Positions 8,401 to 13,684 of a DNA stretch of 15,179 nt are shown here, piece after piece. The notes under the pieces were generated by a model, which was not told the DNA's origin, ran no database searches, and saw only the letters and a list, made by a program, of their open reading frames with translations. Source of the DNA: Bacteroidales bacterium (GTDB lineage Bacteria; Bacteroidota; Bacteroidia; Bacteroidales; UBA1556); assembly GCA_029939445.1 (NCBI GenBank), contig JAOZSY010000036.1:1-15179 (forward strand). The letters are read 5' to 3'. How positions within the stretch are numbered: position 1 is the stretch's first letter; each line of letters opens with the position of its first letter. Both the position numbers and the translations under genes were made by a program.

Positions 8401-9016
8401 TTATAATAATGAGAGTGATGCAGTTGCATCTAGAAATAATATAAGAAAAATAGGTATAAGTGATGCATTTATAGTAGCATTTAAGAAAGGTGAACGTATT
8501 AGTATTACTAAAGCAAGAACTATTGTAGCTACTACAAATACTGTTGCTAGTAATAAAACTGTAAATAAAGTAGATAATAGCCAAGCTAATAATACTACTA
8601 CGAATAAGCAAGATGCAAATATAGCAAGTGATAAACAAGCTACTAATAAAGTAGGTATTAGTAAGAGTAGTAATGCAGAACAAGCAATTACGTCTAATAA
8701 TACATTAAAAAATAATGACAAGACTAAGCAAAATATAGTTAAAAATGCTAAAATCACCTATAAAGTACAAATAGGAGCCTTTAGGAGTGTTAGAAAAGGA
8801 GACCAGCTTCAAAGTTTAAAAACATTAAGTCCTAATGGACTCGACTATTACACTAGAGCAAGTGGGTTAATTATTTATACAAGTAAATCCTTTGATACTT
8901 ATGAAGCTGCAGCACAAGAGCGTGCTATTATCAAACAAAATGGTTCAAGTGATGCATTTATCATAGCATTCGAAGGAGTTAAAAGAATATCAGTAAGTAA
9001 AGCTCGTAATAAGTAA
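2480..9016 (+). CDS. Giant secreted envelope protein: TPR + PD40 propeller + long helical/low-complexity stalk + three SPOR-like domains
   Basis: No named function is recognised. The start is TTG at 2480: the frame is closed by a stop at 2462-2464, and only this codon gives the complete signal peptide (residues 1-20, cut before Gln21 in VVAQN). Residues 27-145 are TPR-like helices (EANKLFEKNDFKAAYPYY, VHYYLGRAYHQNYRFSDA). Residues 198-340 hold at least three PD40/WD40-like blades (KDGSTLYFSSKG, GGYDVFKT, AYFSSDRK). Residues 410-660 are Lys/Glu-rich coiled coil, 688-854 Asn/Ser/Lys-rich low complexity, and 855-1790 mostly acidic helix. Three SPOR-like domains follow at about 1795-1878, 1934-2016 and 2092-2175, each opening with [KS]VQIG[AV][FY] and closing with a DAFI[VI]A..[KG]x[RK][IM]S element. 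SPOR domains bind peptidoglycan glycan strands stripped of stem peptides. TPR plus PD40 is the N-terminal plan of PorE, a type IX secretion accessory, which carries OmpA at its C-terminus instead. A periplasmic tether or scaffold is inferred. The gene appears monocistronic. Confidence 0.9.
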   Translation: MIKHIFYILFIFLLQFNVVAQNHSDVDDYIKEANKLFEKNDFKAAYPYYQTLRSNNSENADYNFRLGVCMMYSEPDNKTRPIKYFVDAIDLSIEDNRVHYYLGRAYHQNYRFSDAQTSYTNYKNLAKKRNVKSFDIDKRIKECNNGILLLSHIKLLYVIEKQLVRSETFYKSYNFKESFGRVIAVPTVLKTKYDKKHSSPSFGVYLPNDNVLYFASYGDKAEMGLDIYKSELMANGDWSESENLGTQINTPYDDAYPYITKDGSTLYFSSKGHTSIGGYDVFKTTFNVSKLSWNDCKNMNFPTNTPFNDVFYVPDTSGAMAYFSSDRKSISGEIYVYHIGLNYEANEQDFAKAFRDKGDATDIVKLLKDIAELKTNINVDDYKKKIPIKESTEEPEVAANSNEIIQLTDEEDFETIIDSSYSSYRKLNYKIVELQKKKTNFIKIIDESKVLAKQITEKGDEKSIEELKKHQKTVELSTEIVEKLDKKITEMVADANTILAETENIYKYTNSDNKDSVALAFHHINDINKRNEKVADYVMQVTSLQQAMVVAKRSVSKTYHLKGKLLLIEIKDLRQELLMYNEELSKTTDAEERQEYTELIALTESDLDKKKKKNISNVLEYNNLTKEANEEESIITGAKDLIKSYMESSSYIDDSTVTVSEIAMIDSNILVEKHKLDNYYLANDSNEILASNNANGNFEGNSEVKLELNKAENKDGNTTNKNSNANVSLSSDLNNNNNNIELSANKSIADNNNKANSKIELQDNVNKDSILTISNTDNSELIAEASNSKKESDKSTKVANNTKKDNSISNKSNSADGVNKGVGVAVGVGVNTSIARKDSSSDSESSSNIELNEKLIATNTVILESKSDSIEVAIELNNTKINKLKTIAVVEHKNNKEKLDEANEIMASIEKTEENATPEEIIVAKNLYKEVKSFKVATSFAIEKVEEGEGIQVENKNNIEVLEEIKVQNEEYLANNEDKSYETYDKIVIQKIEEVQIEYLEVESNFIFDELSEEKLQAINLEILEELTEIAEGDNDQEMKEDLETLALLDEEKKALVDKKEIHSSQDMVIAHYNELDSVPEVSNSDFAKVVSESVDNSVDKQLDEKIRKLELMQNKAVIIAIIQDSIYIPKFTNESMIAVSSKYLAPAIDKINELSEENKENKQKLSKSVQLAKVNFDISEDVKVDIKNVEEKIENTDNPKEKAELIVSLEDKNKQLVAVQRKAIAGAMYSRLLYEGNKQVDSNIICIKKEFKENRNYITANNILAISMDSYDAVIDSENKKTPLEEYQNEISEEFSIAKENKIELEISKDEILNEKSEIIQKQDKLENELSLEISKKKRENVNIELELLNDSIISIDEEIIAKEIEITNERIVIDKNGNIIKEFNVISTYIERSSLIAVQETSIIAEIDLIRNVSFDDDIFLADATIDKDDKIVSNNDIIDNEYNNDVVKDYYYGNSTDLIYVNDIQVAQAKHMLIIKKKVLIDEEISILEGFKDVKFDKRIAKLKKQRAIIEGGELYLVKYIEGHNSEKEDLSKISDKNIVGDLEKQSTRYLQLSVELLDSSNAIEGSSKQNVISLSEDLRLYSDSMKTTAEELNSLISENEIQRTNVVIMRMYNGTSNQLIRNQAKEFFLIADRNFALAESSNVSSEKIDISEEIQEQFEEQAKQYTELAISNQRKAMKLLKTEAIIANNEKENNAIDKTDIAKESNNTNASKSVNNKNKIEVTAKTTIANIELDKLYLVNTEDLTPKQTTEYKIRKADIVGVYITDKKESKEEFYSESKRIKVNPKNPMGLIYKVQIGAFKKEIPQNTFKGIKPVCAEVISNSAYTRYLAGLFVNYDDANVAKSTIRSVGYRDAFIVAYYNGQRMSVAAARRIIDNGDAYTDTKLASKSNNLSVANYGASVEKQKMAESNAPKNTGLSIANTELYNDDNVSFSVQIGVYGGLRTSSRLFNIQDLFYNRTSKGYYRYFSGTYNNESDAVASRNNIRKIGISDAFIVAFKKGERISITKARTIVATTNTVASNKTVNKVDNSQANNTTTNKQDANIASDKQATNKVGISKSSNAEQAITSNNTLKNNDKTKQNIVKNAKITYKVQIGAFRSVRKGDQLQSLKTLSPNGLDYYTRASGLIIYTSKSFDTYEAAAQERAIIKQNGSSDAFIIAFEGVKRISVSKARNK
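4679..4696 (+). repeat. Six tandem AAT triplets (poly-Asn) inside the giant gene
   Basis: Six consecutive AAT codons encode six Asn residues (about 734-739) in the low-complexity part of the giant protein; a shorter run of Asn codons follows near 4730. Slippage here would change length by whole codons without breaking the frame. Confidence 0.9.
7862..9013 (+). repeat. Three diverged copies of a SPOR-like domain within one gene
   Basis: Copies lie at 7862-8113, 8279-8527 and 8753-9013, separated by Asn/Lys/Thr/Ala-rich linkers of about 55 and 75 residues. Shared protein landmarks are KVQIGAF / SVQIGVY / KVQIGAF at the start and YRDAFIVAYYNGQRMS / ISDAFIVAFKKGERIS / SSDAFIIAFEGVKRIS near the end. 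The copies differ strongly elsewhere, so this is old duplication and not a recent tandem repeat. Confidence 0.85.
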
Positions 9017-9078
9017 TTTTATTTTTATTGCTCTGATAATTATTGCATTATTTTCACTCTTTTTCATAATCAATAGTA

Positions 9079-9086
9079 TAGCTTTG
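9079..9086 (+). promoter_or_regulatory. Possible -7 box (TAGCTTTG) for msrBA
   Basis: TAGCTTTG is a perfect TAnnTTTG match in the 138-base gap after the giant gene; transcription would begin near 9093, about 60 bases before the msrBA ATG. No clear -33 TTG lies at the right distance. A second near-match with one extra base (TATAATTTTTG, 9118-9128) is an alternative. Confidence 0.3.
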
Positions 9087-9154
9087 TTCTTATAATAAAG
9101 ACAATAAAATTATATGCTATAATTTTTGATAAGTTCTTATTTTAAGCTATAAAA

Positions 9155-10102
9155 ATGAATAAAATAATAGTTATTTTTGTTCTATCATTAGTATTTCTAA
9201 ACAATATAAAAATGAGTGCACAAGACAAAAAGGAATATAATAAACTGACTGAACAAGAGCAGTTTGTGATACTTAATAAAGGTACTGAAGCTCCATTTAC
9301 GGGTAAGTATGTACATAGTAAAGAGAAAGGAGTATACGCATGTAAGCAATGTGATGCACCTTTATATAATTCTGATGATAAATTTGATTCTCATTGTGGT
9401 TGGCCAAGTTTCGATGATGAAATAGAAGGTGCAGTAGAAAGAAAAACTGATGCCGATGGTAGTCGTACTGAAATATTATGTGCTCAATGTGGTGCTCACT
9501 TAGGTCATGTTTTTAATGGCGAGCAATATACTGATAAAGATATACGTCATTGTGTAAATTCATTGAGTTTAAGTTTTAATCCAATAAAGGTTAATGTTAT
9601 GGGTGTAAATGATAGTAAAATGACTACAGCTATATTTGCTGGCGGATGCTTTTGGGGCATGGAATATTATTTTCAGAATAAGAAAGGTGTATTATCTACA
9701 CAAGTTGGATATATTGGCGGAAGCATTAGAAACCCAAGCTATGAGCTGGTTTGCGCTGGAGGTACAGGTCATATTGAGGCTTTGAAAGTTGAGTTTGATG
9801 AAGATATAATATCTTATGAAGATTTAGCAAAACTGTTTTTTGAAATTCATGATCCTGCACAAGTAAATAGGCAGGGACCGGATATTGGTGAGCAGTACAA
9901 ATCAGCTGTTTTCTGTATTAATCCACAACAGAAAGAAACAATACTTAAATTGATTGAAATACTTGAAATTAGTGGAGTAGAAGTTGCAACTGAGGTACAT
10001 GATTCAGAGAGATTTTGGCAGGCAGAACAAAAACACCAAAAGTATTACCAAAAAACTACTGGCAGACCATATTGCCATTTTTATACTAAGAAATTTAAAT
10101 AG
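9155..10102 (+). CDS. msrBA: Exported bifunctional peptide-methionine sulfoxide reductase, MsrB-MsrA fusion
   Basis: The enzyme repairs oxidised methionine: MsrB reduces the R-sulfoxide and MsrA the S-sulfoxide, each forming a disulfide that needs an external reductant. Residues 1-23 look like a signal peptide (Lys near the start, hydrophobic stretch, MSAQ before Asp24), placing the enzyme in the periplasm. The MsrB half (about 28-145) has both zinc CxxC pairs (Cys63/66, Cys109/112), GWPSF at 82-86 with a preceding Cys81 that may resolve the disulfide, and catalytic Cys133 in RHCVNSLSL. The MsrA half (about 157-313) has GCFWG with catalytic Cys165, then GHIEALKVEFD and the FFEIHDP segment. 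All key residues are present, so both activities are expected. The order B-A is the reverse of Neisseria PilB (A-B). The gene converges on miaA with 13 bases between the stops. Confidence 0.96.
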   Translation: MNKIIVIFVLSLVFLNNIKMSAQDKKEYNKLTEQEQFVILNKGTEAPFTGKYVHSKEKGVYACKQCDAPLYNSDDKFDSHCGWPSFDDEIEGAVERKTDADGSRTEILCAQCGAHLGHVFNGEQYTDKDIRHCVNSLSLSFNPIKVNVMGVNDSKMTTAIFAGGCFWGMEYYFQNKKGVLSTQVGYIGGSIRNPSYELVCAGGTGHIEALKVEFDEDIISYEDLAKLFFEIHDPAQVNRQGPDIGEQYKSAVFCINPQQKETILKLIEILEISGVEVATEVHDSERFWQAEQKHQKYYQKTTGRPYCHFYTKKFK

Positions 10103-10128
10103 TATATAATTGAGACTATCTTAAATTT
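10091..10128. terminator. Candidate hairpin shared by the converging ends of msrBA and miaA
   Basis: The left arm at 10091-10103 lies almost wholly in the last msrBA codons and the right arm at 10115-10128 in the last miaA codons. They pair over 13 bp with a single bulged base (10120) around an 11-base loop. The stem is AT-rich and no clean T-run follows on either strand, so it is a weak terminator at best, but it sits exactly where convergent transcripts must end. Confidence 0.4.
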
Positions 10129-11027
10129 CCTATAATAAAGCTTAGTTTTTCTTCCAGAGATATGTCACCATTTATCCAAATTATTTTGGTGCCATTTTTC
10201 TCCATTCTACGCCACCATGTTTCTTGACGTTTAGCAAATTGATGAATAGCGGTATTTAGTCCAGAAAACATCTCGCCATACTCAATTTCTTTCATAATAT
10301 ATTGAGTAACAAACTTATATTCTAGGCCGTAAAACTTTAGTTTGTTTGGCTCTAAGCCACTATTTATTAGATTCTCAACCTCATCAATCATGCCTTCATT
10401 AAGCCTTTGATCTAATCTGTCTGTAATTCTGTTTCTTATTTCTTGGCGATCGTATCTTATTCCATAGTTTATGGATTCAATCTTAGGAACATCAATAAGT
10501 AATTCTGGATGTTTTTTGTAGTATTCTTCTATTTCAATGGCTCTATAAGCTCTTTCTCTATCGTTTAAATCTGTTGTATTATGCGGAACTCTTCTTTCAA
10601 AAAGTATCTCTTGAAGTTCTTTATCTGTTTTTTTATGAAGCTGTAATCGTAATGCCTCATTAGTATTTACCTTAGCCATTCGGTAGCCTTTAAGTACAGA
10701 TTCAATATACATTCCTGTTCCTCCAGCTATAATTGCAATATTATTATTCTTAATAATTTGTTTATATGCTTTAAAAAAATCATTTTGATATTCATAAACA
10801 TTATACTCATAACCAGGGTCCACAATATCAATTAAATGATAAGGGATTTCTATGCCATTTACGTTAAATTCAGTTATATCTTTTCCAGAGCCAATATCCA
10901 TTCCTCTATAAACTTGTCGCGAATCGGCACTTATTACCTCACCACCTATAATTGCTGCAAGGCTTGCTGCTAATTTGGTTTTACCAGTTGCTGTGGTTCC
11001 TAATATTGTAATAAGTTTGTTTTCCAT
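10116..11027 (-). CDS. miaA: tRNA dimethylallyltransferase (MiaA)
   Basis: MiaA transfers the dimethylallyl group from dimethylallyl diphosphate to N6 of adenosine 37 in tRNAs that read codons beginning with U, the first step of the i6A/ms2i6A modification that stabilises codon pairing. The P-loop GTTATGKT is at residues 10-17. It is followed by the family's substrate motif ADSRQVYRGMDIGSGK (catalytic Asp35 expected), the YHLIDIVDP segment at 63-71 and the GGTGMY loop at 102-107. The C-terminal half holds the tRNA-binding helices, with LKFYGLEYKFV near residue 235. The length (303 aa) is normal for the family. The ATG lies two bases after the stop of the upstream glycosyltransferase gene, so the two are almost certainly cotranscribed and perhaps translationally coupled. 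Confidence 0.95.
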   Translation of the reverse strand: MENKLITILGTTATGKTKLAASLAAIIGGEVISADSRQVYRGMDIGSGKDITEFNVNGIEIPYHLIDIVDPGYEYNVYEYQNDFFKAYKQIIKNNNIAIIAGGTGMYIESVLKGYRMAKVNTNEALRLQLHKKTDKELQEILFERRVPHNTTDLNDRERAYRAIEIEEYYKKHPELLIDVPKIESINYGIRYDRQEIRNRITDRLDQRLNEGMIDEVENLINSGLEPNKLKFYGLEYKFVTQYIMKEIEYGEMFSGLNTAIHQFAKRQETWWRRMEKNGTKIIWINGDISLEEKLSFIIGNLR

Positions 11028-11029
11028 AA

Positions 11030-12241
11030 TTATAAATCAGAAATTTGTTTTCTATATTTATCTTCAATATTACAAAGATAATCTCTTATTGCATTCAATT
11101 GATGTAAAGATGAATCCTTAAAGTCTAAATTTATTAGAAGTTTATCATCAATTCCTTTGGCAAAATCAGTTCTAAGAAATGTTATAAGATTATCTTCTTC
11201 CTTATTACTAATGTAATTAGACTTAAGAAACTGCAATGTTCGTAAAGCATCAAAGTAGTCATAAACAGCTTTAGTAAAGTGTTTTAAGTCTTTATTATTC
11301 TTTCTAAGTTTATCAAAAATTGTGTTTTTAGATTCTTTGCTATTCCAGAAAGAATCAATGGGCGTATCTATATTTTCCGTATAAAGTTGAGGAATTAAAT
11401 TATAAAATTCTTGAACTTTATCAAATAAATAAATAGGGTATAGGGGATAAGAATCCCAATTATCTGCATTGCCTCTTATCATTGCTGGTCCAGTGCCAAA
11501 AAATACTCTATTCGAAAATCGTGCAGCAGGATAAACTTTCTCTTCAAGCCAATTTCCAATGGGTTTATGCTTAATCATTTTTTGAATAAAGTAAAAATCT
11601 TCACCACTTTTTTTAGGTGTGAAGCCTCCAATTTTTTTAATGGCCTTTTGTTTAAAAGCTATAGCAGAACCCAATGCAGAGAATGCATAAGGGCTTTCTA
11701 TACGTACCAAGTTAAGAAAATAATAACGCATATATATTTCATAGCGGAGAATTGCCCTATTAGCTTTATCATCATCATTTAGCGGATGATAGTACGGTAT
11801 TGATATTATATCAATATTTTTATTTTTAGAGAGACTCTCAACTATTGTTTTAAAATATTCTTCATGATAGTATGTGTCTCCATCAAGGCTTATTATTATA
11901 TCTTCATCTTTGGCAATGGTTTCTATCTTATCCATTATGGTTTTTCGAGCCCAACCAACACCTATTCTTTTAGCTTGCCACCCATTGCCTTTACTGCTCT
12001 TATCAATAATATGAGTCTCGATATTATAATCTATGGAATACTTCTTTATTATATCTATACTATCGGTATTACGCTTGCAGATTTCTATTTTGGCATCGTC
12101 ATTCCACCACTCATCAGGCTGATTAATACAAACTATTAATACAAAATTAGTATATGTTTGCTTTCTTAAACTATTGAATATAAGATCAATATTTTCAAGT
12201 TCGTCGAGTAGTGGTAGTGCTATGTAAAGCTTATTATTCAA
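11030..12241 (-). CDS. Family 2-like (GT-A) glycosyltransferase
   Basis: This is a cytoplasmic or membrane-associated glycosyltransferase of GT-A fold that would transfer a sugar from a nucleotide-sugar donor; the acceptor is unknown. The N-terminal strand YIALPLLDELENIDLIFNSL (6-25) is the usual GT2 opening. The metal- and donor-binding DGD is at 120-122 in IISLDGDTYYHEEYF, and GED at 213-215 (GFTPKKSGEDFYFIQKM) matches the family's acceptor-side acidic motif. The C-terminal 140 residues are less typical and may form a helical accessory part. No transmembrane segment is visible. The start is TTG at 12241: an in-frame stop lies at 12260-12262 and no ATG exists before the conserved first strand. 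It leads a two-gene unit with miaA. Glycan and lipid-carrier genes are absent nearby, so the pathway cannot be named. Confidence 0.87.
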   Translation of the reverse strand: MNNKLYIALPLLDELENIDLIFNSLRKQTYTNFVLIVCINQPDEWWNDDAKIEICKRNTDSIDIIKKYSIDYNIETHIIDKSSKGNGWQAKRIGVGWARKTIMDKIETIAKDEDIIISLDGDTYYHEEYFKTIVESLSKNKNIDIISIPYYHPLNDDDKANRAILRYEIYMRYYFLNLVRIESPYAFSALGSAIAFKQKAIKKIGGFTPKKSGEDFYFIQKMIKHKPIGNWLEEKVYPAARFSNRVFFGTGPAMIRGNADNWDSYPLYPIYLFDKVQEFYNLIPQLYTENIDTPIDSFWNSKESKNTIFDKLRKNNKDLKHFTKAVYDYFDALRTLQFLKSNYISNKEEDNLITFLRTDFAKGIDDKLLINLDFKDSSLHQLNAIRDYLCNIEDKYRKQISDL

Positions 12242-12266
12242 TATAAAGGATTGTATTATTTAAAAG

Positions 12267-12274
12267 CAAATTTA
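12267..12274 (-). promoter_or_regulatory. Candidate -7 box (TAAATTTG) for the glycosyltransferase-miaA unit
   Basis: Read on the minus strand this is a perfect TAnnTTTG. It places the transcription start near 12260, about 19 bases before the TTG start at 12241. A -33 TTG is not evident upstream. The position in a 132-base divergent gap supports a promoter here. Confidence 0.45.
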
Positions 12275-12330
12275 CTAAAATTATTATAGTAGTTTTTCTA
12301 AAAATATGAATTAGATATAATAAAATATTA

Positions 12331-12338
12331 TATTTTTG
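12331..12338 (+). promoter_or_regulatory. Candidate -7 box (TATTTTTG) for the macro-domain gene
   Basis: TATTTTTG is a perfect TAnnTTTG match 35 bases before the macro-domain ATG, giving a leader of about 30 bases. The leader contains CTAAGGGAA about ten bases before the ATG, a weak purine-rich stretch. The -33 element is not clear. Confidence 0.45.
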
Positions 12339-12373
12339 CAAAAGAGATATAATTCTAAGGGAATTAATAAATT

Positions 12374-12886
12374 ATGAAAAATACAATTAAGGGCGATATT
12401 ACTATTATAAAAGTTGACGCCATTGTAAATGCTGCCAATCCTCAGCTAAAAGGAGGTGGTGGTGTTGATGGAGCTATTAATAAAGCTGCTGGTCCAGATT
12501 TAGTAAAAGAATCATTGAGTCTTGGTGGTTGTGCCGTAGGCCAAGCTAAGATAACAAAAGCATATAATCTACCTTCTAAATTTGTTATTCATGCCGTTGG
12601 TCCTGTGTGGAATGGTGGTAAAAATGATGAAAAAGAATTATTAAGATCTGCATATAGGAATTCACTATTATTGGCTGTTGAGAATAATTGTAAATCTATT
12701 GCTTTTCCTAATATCTCTACAGGGGTATATGGTATGCCCAAGATTGATGCGGCACATGTAGCTATCGAAACTGTCACTAAATTTTTAAACGAAGGCAATT
12801 ATAAACTTAATGTAACTTTTGTATGCTACGATGATATCAATTATATGATATACCAGGAGTTATGCCCAATGTTTAAGGTTGATTAG
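12374..12886 (+). CDS. Macro-domain ADP-ribose hydrolase (MacroD/YmdB-like)
   Basis: Macro domains of this class hydrolyse O-acetyl-ADP-ribose and remove ADP-ribose from acidic residues. The whole 170-aa protein is a single macro domain. GDIT (7-10) opens the fold. VDAIVNAANPQLKGGGGVDGAI (14-35) supplies the substrate-binding Asn22 and Asp32, ten residues apart as in human MacroD2 and E. coli YmdB. VIHAVGPVW follows at 71-79, and the phosphate-binding loop ISTGVYG is at 114-120. The usual His after GGGGVDGAI is Asn36 here. No signal peptide is present, so it is cytoplasmic. No ADP-ribosyltransferase or sirtuin gene lies next to it, so a dedicated partner system is not supported. Its stop codon overlaps that of the convergent dehydrogenase gene. 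Confidence 0.94.
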   Translation: MKNTIKGDITIIKVDAIVNAANPQLKGGGGVDGAINKAAGPDLVKESLSLGGCAVGQAKITKAYNLPSKFVIHAVGPVWNGGKNDEKELLRSAYRNSLLLAVENNCKSIAFPNISTGVYGMPKIDAAHVAIETVTKFLNEGNYKLNVTFVCYDDINYMIYQELCPMFKVD

Positions 12887-13602
12887 TAATTTCTTATATC
12901 AAAAAATTCTCCTGATATTTCATTTGTATATATTCTCTCAAACATAATAGCAAGGTCTTTTGCAATTGCCGATGGCAAAGGCATATCACTTGTTCCTTTT
13001 GCTGCTTGAATTCTATTTATTGATTCAAAATTATCATTATTTTCTAGACTACTAATATGTTCTTGCATTGCTGTGTCCACAAGCCCTGGAGCTATACTGC
13101 TAAAATGAATTTTAGTATTTTCTTTGGAGTATGTATTAATTAATATATTCAATGCAGCCTTTGATACACTATAAGGGCCCCAACCTGCAGAGCCATTTTT
13201 AGATGCTCCACTTGAGATTGCTATAACTTGTTTAAGATTAGTTTTAGACAGAATTAATTTATCTATTATTGATTTATTCGCCCATAGGTTTGTCTCCAAT
13301 ACATTCTTCGAGTCTTTAATACTAATACTTTCCATTCTATCGATACTGCCGAGAACACCAGCGTTTAAAACTATAAGCTTTATATTTACTATCTCTTTAA
13401 GAAGTTTGTCAAAAGCTATACTAATTGCAATTGGGTCAGTAATATCAATACTAATATGTGCATAGTTATTATATGATGATAGTTCTAATGGATTTCTGCG
13501 AGCAAGGCCAATAACTTTATACCCATTTTCTAGATAATATTTTGTTAATCCTAAACCGATTCCAGAACTAGTACCTGTTATTATTATTGCGTCTTTTATC
13601 AT
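12883..13602 (-). CDS. Short-chain dehydrogenase/reductase (SDR), resembling YueD-type benzil/sepiapterin reductases
   Basis: This is a classical NAD(P)H-dependent SDR with a Rossmann fold. TGTSSGIG (9-16) is the cofactor loop, IDIT near 52-55 contacts the adenine, and NAG is at 80-82. The catalytic set is Asn105, a Ser near 130, Tyr144 and Lys148 (GPYSVSKAA). APGLVDTAM after the last core strand is the usual substrate-pocket lead-in. An Arg pair after the second strand (LARRNP, 33-38) suggests preference for NADPH. The segments SSGASKNGSAGWGPYSVSK and SIAPGLVDTAMQ recall the benzil reductase/sepiapterin reductase subgroup, but the substrate cannot be fixed from sequence. The length (239 aa) is normal. 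The last four bases overlap the macro-domain gene in convergent orientation, so the two are not cotranscribed. Confidence 0.93.
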   Translation of the reverse strand: MIKDAIIITGTSSGIGLGLTKYYLENGYKVIGLARRNPLELSSYNNYAHISIDITDPIAISIAFDKLLKEIVNIKLIVLNAGVLGSIDRMESISIKDSKNVLETNLWANKSIIDKLILSKTNLKQVIAISSGASKNGSAGWGPYSVSKAALNILINTYSKENTKIHFSSIAPGLVDTAMQEHISSLENNDNFESINRIQAAKGTSDMPLPSAIAKDLAIMFERIYTNEISGEFFDIRNY

Positions 13603-13607
13603 ACGAA

Positions 13608-13615
13608 CAAAAGTA
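13608..13615 (-). promoter_or_regulatory. Candidate -7 box (TACTTTTG) immediately before the SDR start
   Basis: On the minus strand TACTTTTG ends only five bases before the SDR ATG (13602). A start point about seven bases after the box would coincide with the ATG and give a leaderless transcript. A TTTC sequence about 22 bases upstream is a poor -33 element, so the box may be fortuitous. Confidence 0.35.
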
Positions 13616-13684
13616 AATAAATTGATATAACCTTTTAGAAATTTGTGCGTATAAAAGTTCTTAGATTTATTAAAATATAGACCT

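Noticed and set aside
8393..8757. Two overlapping minus-strand frames with hydrophobic, membrane-like sequence
   Set aside because: They are opposite the SPOR linker region; the apparent hydrophobicity comes from reading antisense to AAT/ACT/GCA-rich codons.
2480..9016. Annotating the giant protein as PorE
   Set aside because: The N-terminal TPR and PD40 parts agree, but there is no OmpA or carboxypeptidase-regulatory-like domain, and the length and SPOR repeats do not fit.
11567..12139. Plus-strand open frames of 71 and 91 codons inside the glycosyltransferase gene
   Set aside because: The minus strand encodes a well-conserved GT-A protein with a DGD motif over the same bases; the plus-strand frames show no family resemblance.
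12374..13602. A paired ADP-ribose system formed by the macro-domain gene and the SDR
   Set aside because: The two genes are convergent, not cotranscribed, and the SDR has no feature tying it to ADP-ribose chemistry.
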